DNA from: an uncultured Clostridia bacterium
GTDB taxonomy: Bacteria; Bacillota; Clostridia; TANB77; CAG-508
Reading direction: 5' to 3'
NCBI GenBank assembly: GCA_934148985.1
Contig: CAKPDO010000014.1
Location: forward strand, 1-36,359
Length of the DNA: 36,359 nucleotides
Part shown: positions 25,046 to 34,383 of the stretch, in pieces
Numbering within the stretch: the first letter of the stretch is position 1
How the letters are laid out: each line of letters begins with the position of its first letter
Made by a program: the position numbers and the translations under genes
The notes under the pieces: model-generated
Databases searched by the model: none
What the model was told of the DNA's origin: nothing
Seen by the model: the letters and a program-made list of their open reading frames with translations, nothing else

Positions 25046-25891
25046 TCAATTTTTTTTCCGTTTGCTTCTTACTTGTTCAATTTCTTTTGCCCATATGTCA
25101 TTTGTGAATTTGTATATATTAGTTTTTTCAAACTTTTCTGTATGATATTTTTCTTTCTTATCATCAAATTGAACTCCTGCAAAAACTATTTTTTCTGTAA
25201 TCATTATTTTTTCTTTTTCATCTATTAACCATTTTATTGGTTCTACTTTTATCCATACATCCTCATCATCTTCATAAACTTCTCCATTTGAAAGTTTAAT
25301 TTCTTCTTCATCTTCCCAAACAGAATTCACTTTAACTCTTATATATCTTTTTCCCTTATATTCATATTCTTCGTATACTTGAATCTTAGACTCTTCTTCA
25401 TCTTTACTATATTTTTTTAAATGAGTATATACATTCCCGGTTTTATTTATTTTTCCATTATCGAATTGCTGTTCTAATTCTTGTTGTAATTTATGTTCAG
25501 CTGCACTTTGAGGATAATATCCATACTCAACATATTTAATTCCATCTTTCTCCTTGACACTTACTCCATTAGTAGGGATTTCATCGACTGTCAAAAATGG
25601 TAAAACAGGTCGAGCTCCAGTTTCCCAATCTCCTTTCGACATATAAATTATGTTTCCCAGAGTACTTACCACATACTCCCCAAAATCGTCAAAATTAGAT
25701 TTTGTAAAATACCCTCCTGTTCTTCCTGCAAGAGAATCATCTCCATCTACATGATGATTATTATTTACCCAACCTTTTAATAAAATTGAGAAATCCGTAA
25801 TTGCTGCTTTAATTCCTCTACTTTTTATACTTTCGAGTTTTTCCTTATCTTCGAAAAGTTGCTCCCTAGTTATAAACGTAAAATCACTCAT
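25046..25891 (-). CDS. Hypothetical 281-residue protein, first gene of the MoxR/VWA operon
   Basis: Not confidently recognised. The middle and C-terminal parts (YVEYGYYPQSAA, YKGKRYIRVKV, VKVEPIKWLID, KIVFAGVQF) resemble DUF6273-like beta-rich modules of Clostridia, which often occur in surface or formylglycine-enzyme-like proteins. There is no signal peptide or membrane segment. The N-terminal ~100 residues (SILLKGWVNNNHHVDGDD, SLAGRTGGYF) have no motif that I can name. GGAGG precedes the ATG. As leader gene of the operon it could be the client of the ATPase/VWA machine; that is inference. Confidence 0.6.
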   Translation of the reverse strand: MSDFTFITREQLFEDKEKLESIKSRGIKAAITDFSILLKGWVNNNHHVDGDDSLAGRTGGYFTKSNFDDFGEYVVSTLGNIIYMSKGDWETGARPVLPFLTVDEIPTNGVSVKEKDGIKYVEYGYYPQSAAEHKLQQELEQQFDNGKINKTGNVYTHLKKYSKDEEESKIQVYEEYEYKGKRYIRVKVNSVWEDEEEIKLSNGEVYEDDEDVWIKVEPIKWLIDEKEKIMITEKIVFAGVQFDDKKEKYHTEKFEKTNIYKFTNDIWAKEIEQVRSKRKKN

Positions 25892-25985
25892 TTGTTTTCC
25901 TCCAATTTATATACTTATGTATAAATTTAAAATATTCCAATATTATTAAACCATAAAGAAAAAATTTTTTCAACAAATTTAGCAT

Positions 25986-26032
25986 AAAATTTATGGAGGA
26001 AAATAGATAATCTATCTACATTCCCCCATAAA
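25986..26032 (-). terminator. Terminator after the smc transcription unit
   Basis: Minus strand: TTTATGGGGGAA pairs with TTCCTCCATAAA (one G-U pair; plus-strand arms 25990-26001 and 26021-26032), followed by TTTT. An inner ATAGAT/ATCTAT pairing can extend it. It lies about 50 nt after the small membrane protein gene. Confidence 0.75.
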
Positions 26033-26082
26033 CACAAAAATTTCTATCTTTTACTTAAAACCTTCAAATTGTTCTCACAAAA

Positions 26083-26409
26083 TCATATGCAAAAAGCCAT
26101 AACACCAATCACAATAGTAGCAACAATTCCATAAATTTTCATCATCTTATATCTCTTTTCAAATGATTTTTTCTCTGTTTTGCCACTTCCCTTTTCTACA
26201 AAATTCACATAACTTGAAAGCACACTTTCTGCCTCTCTTACAATATATCCATCATCTTTGCAATCACTTTCAAACTTATTTTTCTTTCCATCTATGTACT
26301 CCAAGCTTCTTGCAACCTTTCTAGACTTAACAACAACAAAAGCTTCTTCAATTAAATTAGATGGCAAATTCTTTAATATAACAATGTTTTTCATTTTACT
26401 TTTTTCCAT
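26083..26409 (-). CDS. Small C-terminally anchored membrane protein downstream of smc
   Basis: 108 residues, unrecognised. A soluble N-terminal part (KNIVILKNLPSNLIEEAFVV) is followed by a basic stretch and one C-terminal transmembrane helix (IYGIVATIVIGVMAF), a tail-anchor layout. AAGGAG sits 7 nt before the ATG. It follows smc by 73 nt on the same strand with no terminator between, so it is probably cotranscribed. Function unknown. Confidence 0.65.
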   Translation of the reverse strand: MEKSKMKNIVILKNLPSNLIEEAFVVVKSRKVARSLEYIDGKKNKFESDCKDDGYIVREAESVLSSYVNFVEKGSGKTEKKSFEKRYKMMKIYGIVATIVIGVMAFCI

Positions 26410-26482
26410 AAACCAAACTCCTTAAAAAACGTTATATTAAAATTCTTGCCATCTTTTCCAAAATTATACATAAATAATTTTA

Positions 26483-29400
26483 TTACTGCTTGCTTAATTT
26501 CATAGAAAGTAATTTAGAAATTCCCTTTTCCTCCATAGTAACACCATAAACAGTATCAGCAGCTTCCATTGTACCTTTTCTATGAGTAATTACCAAAAAT
26601 TGAGTTCCAGTTGCGAACTTTTTCAAAAATTCAGCATATCTATTAACATTAACATCATCAAGAGCTGCTTCAATTTCATCAAGTACACAAAAAGGTGCTG
26701 GGTTCATTTTCAAAATGGCAAATAATAGTGCAATTGCTGTAAATGCCCTTTCTCCACCAGATAAAAGTCCCATACTTTGAAGTTTTTTTCCTGGTGGCTG
26801 AGCTTCTATATCAATTCCACACTCTAGTATATTTACCTCGTCTTCAAGCCTAATTCTTGCTTCTCCTCCACCAAAAAGTTCTTTAAATGTTTGGCCAAAA
26901 TTTTCATTTATAATTTTCATTTTTTCTTTAAATCTAGTTTTCATATTGTCAGTTATTTCTTGAATCATATCTCTTAATTTAGCCATTGTATTTTCTAAAT
27001 CTAAACGTTGTTCACACATAAAGTCATATCTTTCTTTTTGATTTTTATATTCCTCAATAGAATCAACATTTACACTTCCAAGTTCTCTTATATCTTGTTT
27101 TAAATTATTAACTCTTCTTGTTGTAATCGCAATATTTTCTGGCTTTTCATACCCATCTACATTATTTGGAGTAAGCTCATATTCATTCCATAATGATGTA
27201 ATAGTTTCATTTAAATCATCTTCTATTTTAGACTTTTTAACCTCAATTTTTACTATTTGGCCTTTTAAATCTTGAATTACATTAATTTCTTCAACTTCTT
27301 CTTTCTCTTTTAAAGCCAATTTTTCATTATTTTTTTGTCTTTCTTTTTTCATTTTTTCAATATCTTCATCTGTTGTGTTAACATTAAGCTTAAGTTCGTT
27401 TATCTTAGCATTTGCATCATTTATTTTTTGTTCTAAATCTTTTTGCTCAAAATCAATTTTTTCAATTTGGCTTTCTTTATTTTTAATATTTTTGTTTTGA
27501 ATTTCAATTTCATTTTTAAGCATTTCGGCCATTTCGTCAATTGAACTTTCACTTTCATTAAATGATGATACTGAAATTTTCAAATTTGTAATATCAAAAT
27601 TCAAATCATCAACCTTTTTAGCTATATCTTTGTTTGAGCTTGAATATTCTCCGATTTTATTTCTTATTTGCTCATTTTCAATATCAATTTGTTCTTTTTC
27701 TTTACTTTTTTTATCAATAATATCTAAATACTCATTTTTTTGCTTTTCTAGGTCCGATTTTTCTTTTCTTAACTTTTCTAAATGATTAGAAATTCTATCT
27801 ATATTTTCCTTTACAGTATTTAATTTTTGATTTTCGACATTGTATTTTATCTCAATTGTTTGAAGTGAGCTCTCCAGTTTTTCAGTCTTTTCAATAACAT
27901 TTTTATTAGAATTTATAATGCTTTCTTTCTGTTTTTTTAAATCTTCTTGTCTTTCTTTTATATCTGCTATTTGACTTGCTAAATCTTCAATCTCCTTGCC
28001 TCTACCTAAGATCTTAACTGTTTTCTTATTAACAGAACCACCTGTCATTGAACCTGTTTGACTTATTATGTCCCCATCTAATGTAACAATTTTAAAATTA
28101 TGTCCATTTTCCTTTGAAACTCTAATTGCCACATCCATATTTTCTACAATTACAGTTTTGCCTAATAAATTCAAAATAATTTGTTCACACTTTTTATCGT
28201 AATTTATCAAGTCTGATGCAAATCCAAGGACTCCACTAATATCACCTTTTATTTTCTCAGGCTTTTTTCCAAAAATATTTGAAATTGGTAAAAATGAAGC
28301 TCTACCTAAATTATTTTTTCTTAAATACTCAATCAATCTTTTTGCATCTTGTTCACTTTCTGTTACAATATTTTGGATACTTGCACCTAGCGACATTTCT
28401 ATTGCCGTTTCCAAATTTTGTGGCACATCAATAAGTTCAGCTAATGCTCCTTTTACACCTCTGCCCAATTCTTTTGATTTTTCACATTCTTGAAGCAAAG
28501 CCTTAACACTCTTTTGATATCCATCCTTTTCTTTTTCCGTTTCAACCAAAAACTTGTATTTTGATTCTTTAAAATTCAATTCTTGTATATTATTGTTTAT
28601 TTTTATATCAATTGATTTAATTTGTTCTTCCGCCTTATTTTTTTCGTTAATTATGTCTTCAAGTTCTTTTGAAACATTATTTTTTTCTTTTTGAATTTCA
28701 AAAAATCCCTTTTCAATTTCTTCCTTAGAAAATCTTGTATTATCTAATTCAGAGATACTATTTTGTATATCATTTTGTAATTGTGCACTTCTCTTTTCGG
28801 CATTAGAAATATTAGCTTTTTGTTCATTTATATAGCTTTCTAATTCATACTTTAAATCTGTATTTTCTTCCAGTTTTTTCTTATCATTTTCAATTTCTAA
28901 TTCTTTTTCAGATAAAGTTTTATTTATTTTTTCTAATTCATCTTGTTTTTCTTTAAGCTCTTTTTCATATTTTTCTTTATTTTCTTTTAAGCTTTCTTTT
29001 TTACTAAGTTTATTGTTCATTTCTTCTTCTGTTTTTGAAATTTTTAATGCAATTTCTTCAATTTCTTCTTTAAATCTTTTTCTATTTTCTTCATTATTTT
29101 CTATTTTAGATTTTGCAACATTTATTTCAGAAGTTAAGCTTTCCGCCTCTTTTTCGCTTGAAAATTTTAAATTTTGTGTATTTTCTATTTTTTCTGTTAA
29201 TTCATCAATTTGACTCTTTAAATCTTCTTTTAAAATCTTTATTTTCTCAAGCTTTCCTTCTTCTAAATTATATGTATTTTGCATAATTTCAATATCATCC
29301 TGAATTTTGGCCAAATCCTGTTTATATTTTTCAATATTATACAAAAACAAACCTACTTCTATACCTTTAAGTTCATTTTTTAAATCTAAATATCTTTTTG

Positions 29401-30034
29401 CTCTATCTGACTGCTGTTTTAAAGGTTCAAGGTTTGCCTCAATCTCTGATAAAATATCATTTATTCTCAAAACATTTAGTTTCGTCTGTTCAAGCTTTTT
29501 TTCTGATTCTTCTTTTCTTGTCTTGAATTTAACAATCCCTGCTGCTTCCTCAAATACATTTCTTCTATCTTCTGATTTATTACTTAAAATTTCGTCAATT
29601 TTTCCCTGTCCTATTATGGAATATCCATCTTTTCCAATTCCAGTATCCATAAATAATTCTAAAACGTCTTTTAATCTACATTGTGCTTTATTTATGAAAT
29701 ATCCTGTTTCTCCACTTCTATATAACTTTCTTGTTACTGTCACTTCTTTATATTCTATAGGAAGTTTGCCATCTTGATTGTCAAATACAAGCGATGCCTC
29801 AGCAAACCCTAATGATTTTCTATTTTGTGTTCCTGCAAATATTATATCTACTGATTTTCCCCCACGTAGTTCTTTCATGCTTTGTTCTCCAAGTACCCAT
29901 CTTATGGCATCTGCAATATTGCTCTTTCCAGAACCGTTTGGCCCTATTACACTTGTTATTCCTGGCATGAATTCTAGTGTTGTTTTATCTGCAAATGATT
30001 TAAATCCTTGTAATTCTAGTCTTTTTAAGTACAT
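26483..30034 (-). CDS. smc: Chromosome partition protein Smc
   Basis: 1183 residues, the core ATPase of the bacterial condensin that compacts and segregates the chromosome with ScpA/ScpB. Head: FKSFADKTTLEFMPG and Walker A GPNGSGKSNIADAIRW (33-48). Two long coiled coils flank a hinge at about residues 510-660 (GVKGALAELIDVPQNLE, SLGASIQNIVTE, LDGDIISQTGSMTGG). The C-terminal head carries the ABC signature LLSGGERAFTAIALLF, Walker B PFCVLDEIEAALDD and the H-loop FLVITHRKGTM. Full length, no damage despite many A-runs. Promoter and ribosome site (AGAAAGG) lie upstream. The usual neighbour ftsY is not on the downstream side here. Confidence 0.97.
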   Translation of the reverse strand: MYLKRLELQGFKSFADKTTLEFMPGITSVIGPNGSGKSNIADAIRWVLGEQSMKELRGGKSVDIIFAGTQNRKSLGFAEASLVFDNQDGKLPIEYKEVTVTRKLYRSGETGYFINKAQCRLKDVLELFMDTGIGKDGYSIIGQGKIDEILSNKSEDRRNVFEEAAGIVKFKTRKEESEKKLEQTKLNVLRINDILSEIEANLEPLKQQSDRAKRYLDLKNELKGIEVGLFLYNIEKYKQDLAKIQDDIEIMQNTYNLEEGKLEKIKILKEDLKSQIDELTEKIENTQNLKFSSEKEAESLTSEINVAKSKIENNEENRKRFKEEIEEIALKISKTEEEMNNKLSKKESLKENKEKYEKELKEKQDELEKINKTLSEKELEIENDKKKLEENTDLKYELESYINEQKANISNAEKRSAQLQNDIQNSISELDNTRFSKEEIEKGFFEIQKEKNNVSKELEDIINEKNKAEEQIKSIDIKINNNIQELNFKESKYKFLVETEKEKDGYQKSVKALLQECEKSKELGRGVKGALAELIDVPQNLETAIEMSLGASIQNIVTESEQDAKRLIEYLRKNNLGRASFLPISNIFGKKPEKIKGDISGVLGFASDLINYDKKCEQIILNLLGKTVIVENMDVAIRVSKENGHNFKIVTLDGDIISQTGSMTGGSVNKKTVKILGRGKEIEDLASQIADIKERQEDLKKQKESIINSNKNVIEKTEKLESSLQTIEIKYNVENQKLNTVKENIDRISNHLEKLRKEKSDLEKQKNEYLDIIDKKSKEKEQIDIENEQIRNKIGEYSSSNKDIAKKVDDLNFDITNLKISVSSFNESESSIDEMAEMLKNEIEIQNKNIKNKESQIEKIDFEQKDLEQKINDANAKINELKLNVNTTDEDIEKMKKERQKNNEKLALKEKEEVEEINVIQDLKGQIVKIEVKKSKIEDDLNETITSLWNEYELTPNNVDGYEKPENIAITTRRVNNLKQDIRELGSVNVDSIEEYKNQKERYDFMCEQRLDLENTMAKLRDMIQEITDNMKTRFKEKMKIINENFGQTFKELFGGGEARIRLEDEVNILECGIDIEAQPPGKKLQSMGLLSGGERAFTAIALLFAILKMNPAPFCVLDEIEAALDDVNVNRYAEFLKKFATGTQFLVITHRKGTMEAADTVYGVTMEEKGISKLLSMKLSKQ

Positions 30035-30066
30035 CTTTTTTTCCTTTCTGTTATTTTTTCTTTTGT

Positions 30067-30095
30067 ATTTTATATTAAAAATGTCGATTTTTCAA
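30067..30095 (-). promoter_or_regulatory. smc promoter
   Basis: Minus strand: TTGAAA (30090-30095), 17-nt spacer, TAAAAT (30067-30072), 32 nt before the smc start. Confidence 0.7.
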
Positions 30096-30135
30096 GGATA
30101 TTTTTTAATATTTTTTGAGGTTATTTTTTTACAAA

Positions 30136-31575
30136 TTATTCAATTGAGTTTCCACAAATTTCTCCTTTATTTGTTACAGTTCCATTAAAGCTTCCAACAT
30201 TCTTACAATTTAAAACATTTACCTTTACATATGAATATCCTATAATTCCTCCTCCATATGTTATATTTCCATTTATGTTTCCTTTGTTATATGAATTTGA
30301 AATTTTATTATTATTTCCACCTGAAACTACTCCTATCAATCCTCCACAATCATATGCAGTTCCATTTATATTAATTTCTCCCAAATTATAACCTTCTTCA
30401 ATTTCCGTTCCAGGAGCCCCAATACTTCCTATAAGCCCACCTATATGCTGCCCACTACTAGAAATATTTCCTTGATTGTAGCATTTTTTTATTGTTCCTG
30501 ATAAACTTCCTGCAATTCCTCCTATATGTTGAATTCCAGATATATCTCCAATATTATTGGTACTTTCAATATTAACTACATATCCATTTCCTATAATTCC
30601 GCCAACATATGTATCACTACTTACTATTTTTGTATTAGATGTACAATTTTTTATTATTCCATTACTCATATATCCTACAATTCCACCTGTTTGTGCTCCA
30701 CTAGTTGATATCACTCCAGAAAAATAACAATCTTCTATTTTTGAATTATAAGCTGATGCCGCAATTCCTCCTGCTTTCCCACTTACATTTTGATTAAATG
30801 TTGAATTGGTAATTCTTAAATTTTTAACCTCCGAACCAGATTCCAAATTAGCAAAAAATCCAACAAAACTATTTTCTTCTTCACTAATATTTGTTATCTC
30901 ATATCCATTTCCATCAAATTTTCCATAAAAAGAAGAAAGTGAATTATCTGATACTTTCCCAAGCGGTGTCCATTTTTTATTTTCTAAGGATATATTTGCG
31001 GTCAATTTAAATGAAGCATTTTGTGCTGAAATACTTTGTCCATTTTCACTATTATTTTCATCTAAGCCTGTAATTTTTTCATAATTGCATAACACATTAT
31101 TAAAATAAATTAAATCATCTGCACATTTTATTAAATAAGGTGATTCTTCTGTTCCACTTCCAACCAGTCCTTTTTGTTGTTTTTCTGTTACTCCATCCCA
31201 TTTATCAAACTCATCATCTTTCATTACTTCATTATTTTCAAGATTTATTTTAAACCTTTGATTTTTATATGTAAAAGTTGCAACTTTACTATTAGCACTA
31301 AAATTTTCAATTTGCCCTTGTTCTAGGTTTTCATCAAGCATTTTCTTAAGTGTTACTGCCTCTTCTGTCTTACTTTCTATTAAGTAATTTGCCATTGCCA
31401 TTTTTACTTCTTCTTCCGCTCTTGCTTGTTCAGTATTTTCCTTTGCTATAGTTGTCTGTTTTAAAATCCCATTATTTCCTGTTATAACAGAAATGCTTAT
31501 TCCAGCTAAAATTAGTAAAACAATTATTGTAATTACCAAAGCTATTAATGTTATACCCTCATTTTTTTTATTCAT
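30136..31575 (-). CDS. Pilin-like protein with N-terminal methylation motif and GLUG repeats
   Basis: 479 residues. The start MNKKNEGITLIALVITIIVL is a type IV prepilin signal: short basic leader, Gly before the cleavage site, then a hydrophobic helix (to about residue 30). Glu at position 5 of the mature chain, usual in pilins, is replaced by Ala/Leu (ITLIALV). From about residue 230 to the end, repeats of about 25 residues such as VGGIIGNGYV, IGGIAGSLSG and CGGLIGVVSG are GLUG motifs, a beta-helix-forming unit found in bacterial surface proteins. A secreted, membrane-retained or pilus-tip adhesin role is likely. No pilus assembly genes lie in the window. A TG microsatellite lies about 135 nt upstream. 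Confidence 0.85.
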   Translation of the reverse strand: MNKKNEGITLIALVITIIVLLILAGISISVITGNNGILKQTTIAKENTEQARAEEEVKMAMANYLIESKTEEAVTLKKMLDENLEQGQIENFSANSKVATFTYKNQRFKINLENNEVMKDDEFDKWDGVTEKQQKGLVGSGTEESPYLIKCADDLIYFNNVLCNYEKITGLDENNSENGQSISAQNASFKLTANISLENKKWTPLGKVSDNSLSSFYGKFDGNGYEITNISEEENSFVGFFANLESGSEVKNLRITNSTFNQNVSGKAGGIAASAYNSKIEDCYFSGVISTSGAQTGGIVGYMSNGIIKNCTSNTKIVSSDTYVGGIIGNGYVVNIESTNNIGDISGIQHIGGIAGSLSGTIKKCYNQGNISSSGQHIGGLIGSIGAPGTEIEEGYNLGEININGTAYDCGGLIGVVSGGNNNKISNSYNKGNINGNITYGGGIIGYSYVKVNVLNCKNVGSFNGTVTNKGEICGNSIE

Positions 31576-31633
31576 TTTTTTATTCCTCTTTTTTTTTTTT
31601 CAAGGTATTTTGCACTAAAAAACGACGAAAAGA

Positions 31634-31674
31634 CAAGCCAAATAAAACCTATACTCCTATAAGTTTATGGCTTG
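31634..31674. repeat. Long interrupted hairpin between divergent genes
   Basis: CAAGCC (31634-31639) pairs with GGCTTG (31669-31674). ATAAA (31642-31646) pairs with TTTAT (31664-31668), and TATA pairs with TATA at the tip. On the plus strand a U-rich tract follows; on the minus strand TTTTCGTCGTTTTTT follows. It could end transcription in either direction or be part of an RNA. Confidence 0.6.
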
Positions 31675-31710
31675 CCTTATTATATTTTATTTTTCCATTT
31701 ACTAAGTTAC

Positions 31711-31751
<41 letters not shown>

Positions 31752-31916
31752 CCCGCAAGGGTTCTAGCGTTTTTTATCATTTGCATCTTACCTCTTTTTT
31801 ATTTTATGAGATAATTTTATCTTACTTGTACAGTCTAGTCAAGTGTTTTTTCTAAAATAATTAAATAGAAAATATCTAAATTTTTTATTTTCTTGAAAAA
31901 TCCAAGCCATTTAACG

Positions 31917-32024
31917 GATTTTTGTGATTTTTTTGTCATTTTCAATTAGAATTTTGTGATTTTTGTTTGTTTTTGTGCTGGAATTTTGTGATTTTTTCTA
32001 TTGAAAATTCAAGAATTTTGTGAT
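31917..32024 (+). repeat. Four direct repeats at exactly 32-bp period
   Basis: GAATTTTGTGAT occurs at 31949-31960, 31981-31992 and 32013-32024, with a one-mismatch copy GATTTTTGTGAT at 31917-31928. Every step is 32 bp (about three helical turns), while the 20-bp spacers differ. The last copy lies inside the spacer of the promoter below. Binding sites for a regulator on one face of the helix are the simplest reading. Confidence 0.85.
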
Positions 32025-32029
32025 AAGAT
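32001..32029 (+). promoter_or_regulatory. Promoter of the AAA_14/DUF4143 gene
   Basis: TTGAAA (32001-32006), 17-nt spacer containing the fourth 32-bp repeat, TAAGAT (32024-32029). The ribosome site AGAGGTG and ATG follow within 20 nt. Confidence 0.6.
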
Positions 32030-32048
32030 ATATACAGAGGTGATACAT

Positions 32049-33383
32049 ATGAATAGATTAAAAAGAAAAATTGACCAGTATTTAATTGATTGGAAAAATG
32101 ACGAAAGTAAAATGCCACTAATAGTCAAAGGTGCTAGGCAAATTGGAAAAACAGATGCAATTGAAAATTTTGCCAAAAACAATTACCCAAACGTAATTGA
32201 AATTAATTTTGCTTTGCAAAAACAATATAAAGATATATTTGACGATGGTTATGAAGTAGATACAATTTTAAAAAACATATCACTAAAAAATCCCGATTTA
32301 AAGTTTATTCCAGGAAAAACTTTATTTTTTTTCGATGAACTACAAGAATGTATTAATTGTGCAACATCCTTAAAATCATTTAATCTTGATAAAAGATTTG
32401 ATGTAATTTGCTCAGGTTCATTAATGGGCATAAATTATAAAGAAATTGAGTCAAATAGTGTTGGAAACAAGCTTGACTATACTATGTATTCAATGGATTT
32501 TGAAGAATTCTTATGGGCCAAAGGATATAAAGAAGAACAAATTGAAGACCTATTCCAAAATATGGTAAATTTAAAACCTTTAAGCAAAGTTCAATATGAC
32601 GTTATGATGTCTAATTTTAAAGAATATATGATAATAGGTGGAATGCCAGAAATTGTAAATAAATTTGTAACTCAAAAAAATTATAGTGGAACATTAGAAT
32701 TGCAAAAACAAATTTTATTAGATTACGAAGAAGATATTACAAAATATGCAAACGGATTAGACCAAGGAAAAATATTAAATGTATATAGAAAAATTCCAAC
32801 TTTTTTAGGAAATGAAAATAAAAAATTTCAAATTTCCAAAATTGAAGATGGTGCAAGAAGCCGAGAATACATAGGTACTATTGATTGGCTAAATAATGCC
32901 GGAATAGTAAATATTTCATATTGTATGGAAACTCCAGAACTTCCATTAGGTGGTAATTATAATCCCGACAATTTTAGACTATATTTTGGAGATACAGGAA
33001 TTCTAATAGGCTCATTAGATGATGAAGCACAAGAAGATTTAAGATATAACAAAAATTTTAATACATACAAAGGTGCTATTTATGAAAATATTGTTGGTGA
33101 AATGTTAGTTAAACAAGGTTATAAATTATATTTCTATAAAAACGAAAAAGGAACAATTGAAATGGATTTTTTTATACGAGATAAAGATTCCTTAATTCCT
33201 GTTGAAGTAAAAGCCAATGACAATCCGACAGTTTCCTTGAATAATTTAATAGATGGAAAAAAATACAAGGATATCAAATACGGAATAAAACTTTGCAATA
33301 AAAATATTGGTTTTAATGGAAAATTCTATACTTTTCCTTATTTCTTAACGTTTTTGTTAAAGAGATACTTAAAAAGGCACTAA
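32049..33383 (+). CDS. AAA_14/DUF4143 ATPase
   Basis: 444 residues from the ATG at 32049, preferred over an upstream TTG at 32001-32019 because AGAGGTG lies 6 nt before it and the family starts at this point (RLKRKIDQYLIDWK). Walker A VKGARQIGKTDAI, Walker B TLFFFDELQECIN, ICSGSLMG and YSMDFEEFLWAKG are typical of the AAA_14 ATPase domain. The C-terminal DUF4143 part ends in a PD-(D/E)xK-like motif: YENIVGEMLV, then EMDFFI and IPVEVKAND. The family is abundant in gut anaerobes and archaea; its function is unknown, with DNA-related or conflict roles suspected. Monocistronic, with a regulator-like repeat array ahead. Confidence 0.88.
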   Translation: MNRLKRKIDQYLIDWKNDESKMPLIVKGARQIGKTDAIENFAKNNYPNVIEINFALQKQYKDIFDDGYEVDTILKNISLKNPDLKFIPGKTLFFFDELQECINCATSLKSFNLDKRFDVICSGSLMGINYKEIESNSVGNKLDYTMYSMDFEEFLWAKGYKEEQIEDLFQNMVNLKPLSKVQYDVMMSNFKEYMIIGGMPEIVNKFVTQKNYSGTLELQKQILLDYEEDITKYANGLDQGKILNVYRKIPTFLGNENKKFQISKIEDGARSREYIGTIDWLNNAGIVNISYCMETPELPLGGNYNPDNFRLYFGDTGILIGSLDDEAQEDLRYNKNFNTYKGAIYENIVGEMLVKQGYKLYFYKNEKGTIEMDFFIRDKDSLIPVEVKANDNPTVSLNNLIDGKKYKDIKYGIKLCNKNIGFNGKFYTFPYFLTFLLKRYLKRH

Positions 33384-33400
33384 ATTATATTTTTTATGTA

Positions 33401-33427
33401 AAAAACTCTCACTAAATGAGAGTTTTT
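33401..33427. terminator. Bidirectional terminator after the AAA_14 gene
   Basis: AAAAACTCTCA (33401-33411) and TGAGAGTTTTT (33417-33427) form an 11-bp perfect stem with loop CTAAA. It lies between the convergent AAA_14 and glycosylase genes, with A/T runs suitable for both directions. Confidence 0.92.
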
Positions 33428-33474
33428 ACAATTTTATAACCATTAATATCAAAAATAACTATTACTTTAGTAAT

Positions 33475-34338
33475 TCACGCCTCTCTTTTCCAATAAAACA
33501 AATACTGCTGAGCCAATCCCTCTAAATCTCCAAACTTCTCTTTAGCAATCCTAGCAATATCCTTTTTATTAACTTTGCTTTCATCAGGATTATTAATATA
33601 AAGTTCATTCATAACGCGCCTAACCCAAACATCAATCGGAAAAACATCAAACCTCTTTAAATCAGAAAAAAGTAAAATACAATCAGCAACTTTAGGACCA
33701 ACACCAGAAAGAGAAAGTAAAGTTTCTCTAGCACTTAAAGTATCCGCACTGTAAAGGCTTTGCAAGTTAACCTTTTTATCTAAAATCATTTGAGTAGTTT
33801 CAAATAATCTAACATCTCTAAATCCAGTTCCTAAATCTCTAAAATTTTGAGTATTAACATTTCTAAGTTCATCAGGAGTAGGAAAACAATAATATTTTCT
33901 TCCATTCCAATCAATTTCTTTTCCATAATTTTTAGATAGTCTTTCAATAATTCCTTTTATTCTTGGAATATTATTATTTGCTGAAATTATAAAAGAAATA
34001 ATTGTTTCCCATAAATCTTGATTTAAAATTCTTATTCCTTCACCATATTTAATACTTAAATTAACATTTTCATCTACTTTAGAAAGCTTTTCTTTAATTT
34101 TTGAATAATTTCTATTTAAATCAAAATAATTTGTTACAATATCTTTAATATCTCCGTCAAGCATCCCTGAAAAAAATATTTCATTATCTTTCCTTTGTAC
34201 ATTTAACACCCCTTGTTTTATCACTCCAGTATAGCTCTTATCATCTTCTTCATTCCATCTAAAACACTGCCCACAATCAAAAATATGTTTCAACTCAAAA
34301 GAGTCCTGATTTTTTAAAATATATTGTTGTTCTCTCAT
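33475..34338 (-). CDS. ogg: 8-oxoguanine DNA glycosylase (Ogg-type)
   Basis: 287 residues, a base-excision repair glycosylase/lyase that removes oxidised guanine. The N-terminal OGG_N domain (FDCGQCFRWNEEDD, near residues 20-35) is followed by the HhH-GPD domain: WETIISFIISANNNIPRIK, then the helix-hairpin-helix LSGVGPKVADCILLF with the catalytic Lys (about residue 215), and FPIDVWVRRVM with the catalytic Asp (about 235). The Lys and FDCGQCFRW favour Ogg over AlkA, which lacks the Lys. It starts 53 nt after topA on the same strand; the gap contains a GC-rich hairpin. GAGGTG precedes the ATG. Confidence 0.9.
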   Translation of the reverse strand: MREQQYILKNQDSFELKHIFDCGQCFRWNEEDDKSYTGVIKQGVLNVQRKDNEIFFSGMLDGDIKDIVTNYFDLNRNYSKIKEKLSKVDENVNLSIKYGEGIRILNQDLWETIISFIISANNNIPRIKGIIERLSKNYGKEIDWNGRKYYCFPTPDELRNVNTQNFRDLGTGFRDVRLFETTQMILDKKVNLQSLYSADTLSARETLLSLSGVGPKVADCILLFSDLKRFDVFPIDVWVRRVMNELYINNPDESKVNKKDIARIAKEKFGDLEGLAQQYLFYWKREA

Positions 34339-34361
34339 TTTTTCACCTCTTTGCTAGATAT

Positions 34362-34383
34362 GGGGCCAAAAAGAACCGACCCC
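34362..34383. repeat. GC-rich REP-like hairpin in the topA-ogg gap
   Basis: GGGGCC (34362-34367) pairs with GACCCC (34378-34383) across AAAAAGAACC. With its flank it reads, on the minus strand, AGGGACCATAGGGGTCGGTT and CTTTTTGGCCCC. In my recollection this resembles the GGGAC...GGTTCTTTTTGTCCC palindromes spread through many Bacillota genomes, often linked to REP-associated transposases. No transposase is nearby. Confidence 0.5.

Noticed and set aside
31917..32024. The 32-bp periodic repeats as a small CRISPR array
   Set aside because: The conserved unit is only about 12-16 nt, the spacers are low-complexity and T-rich, the last unit lies in a promoter, and no cas genes are present.
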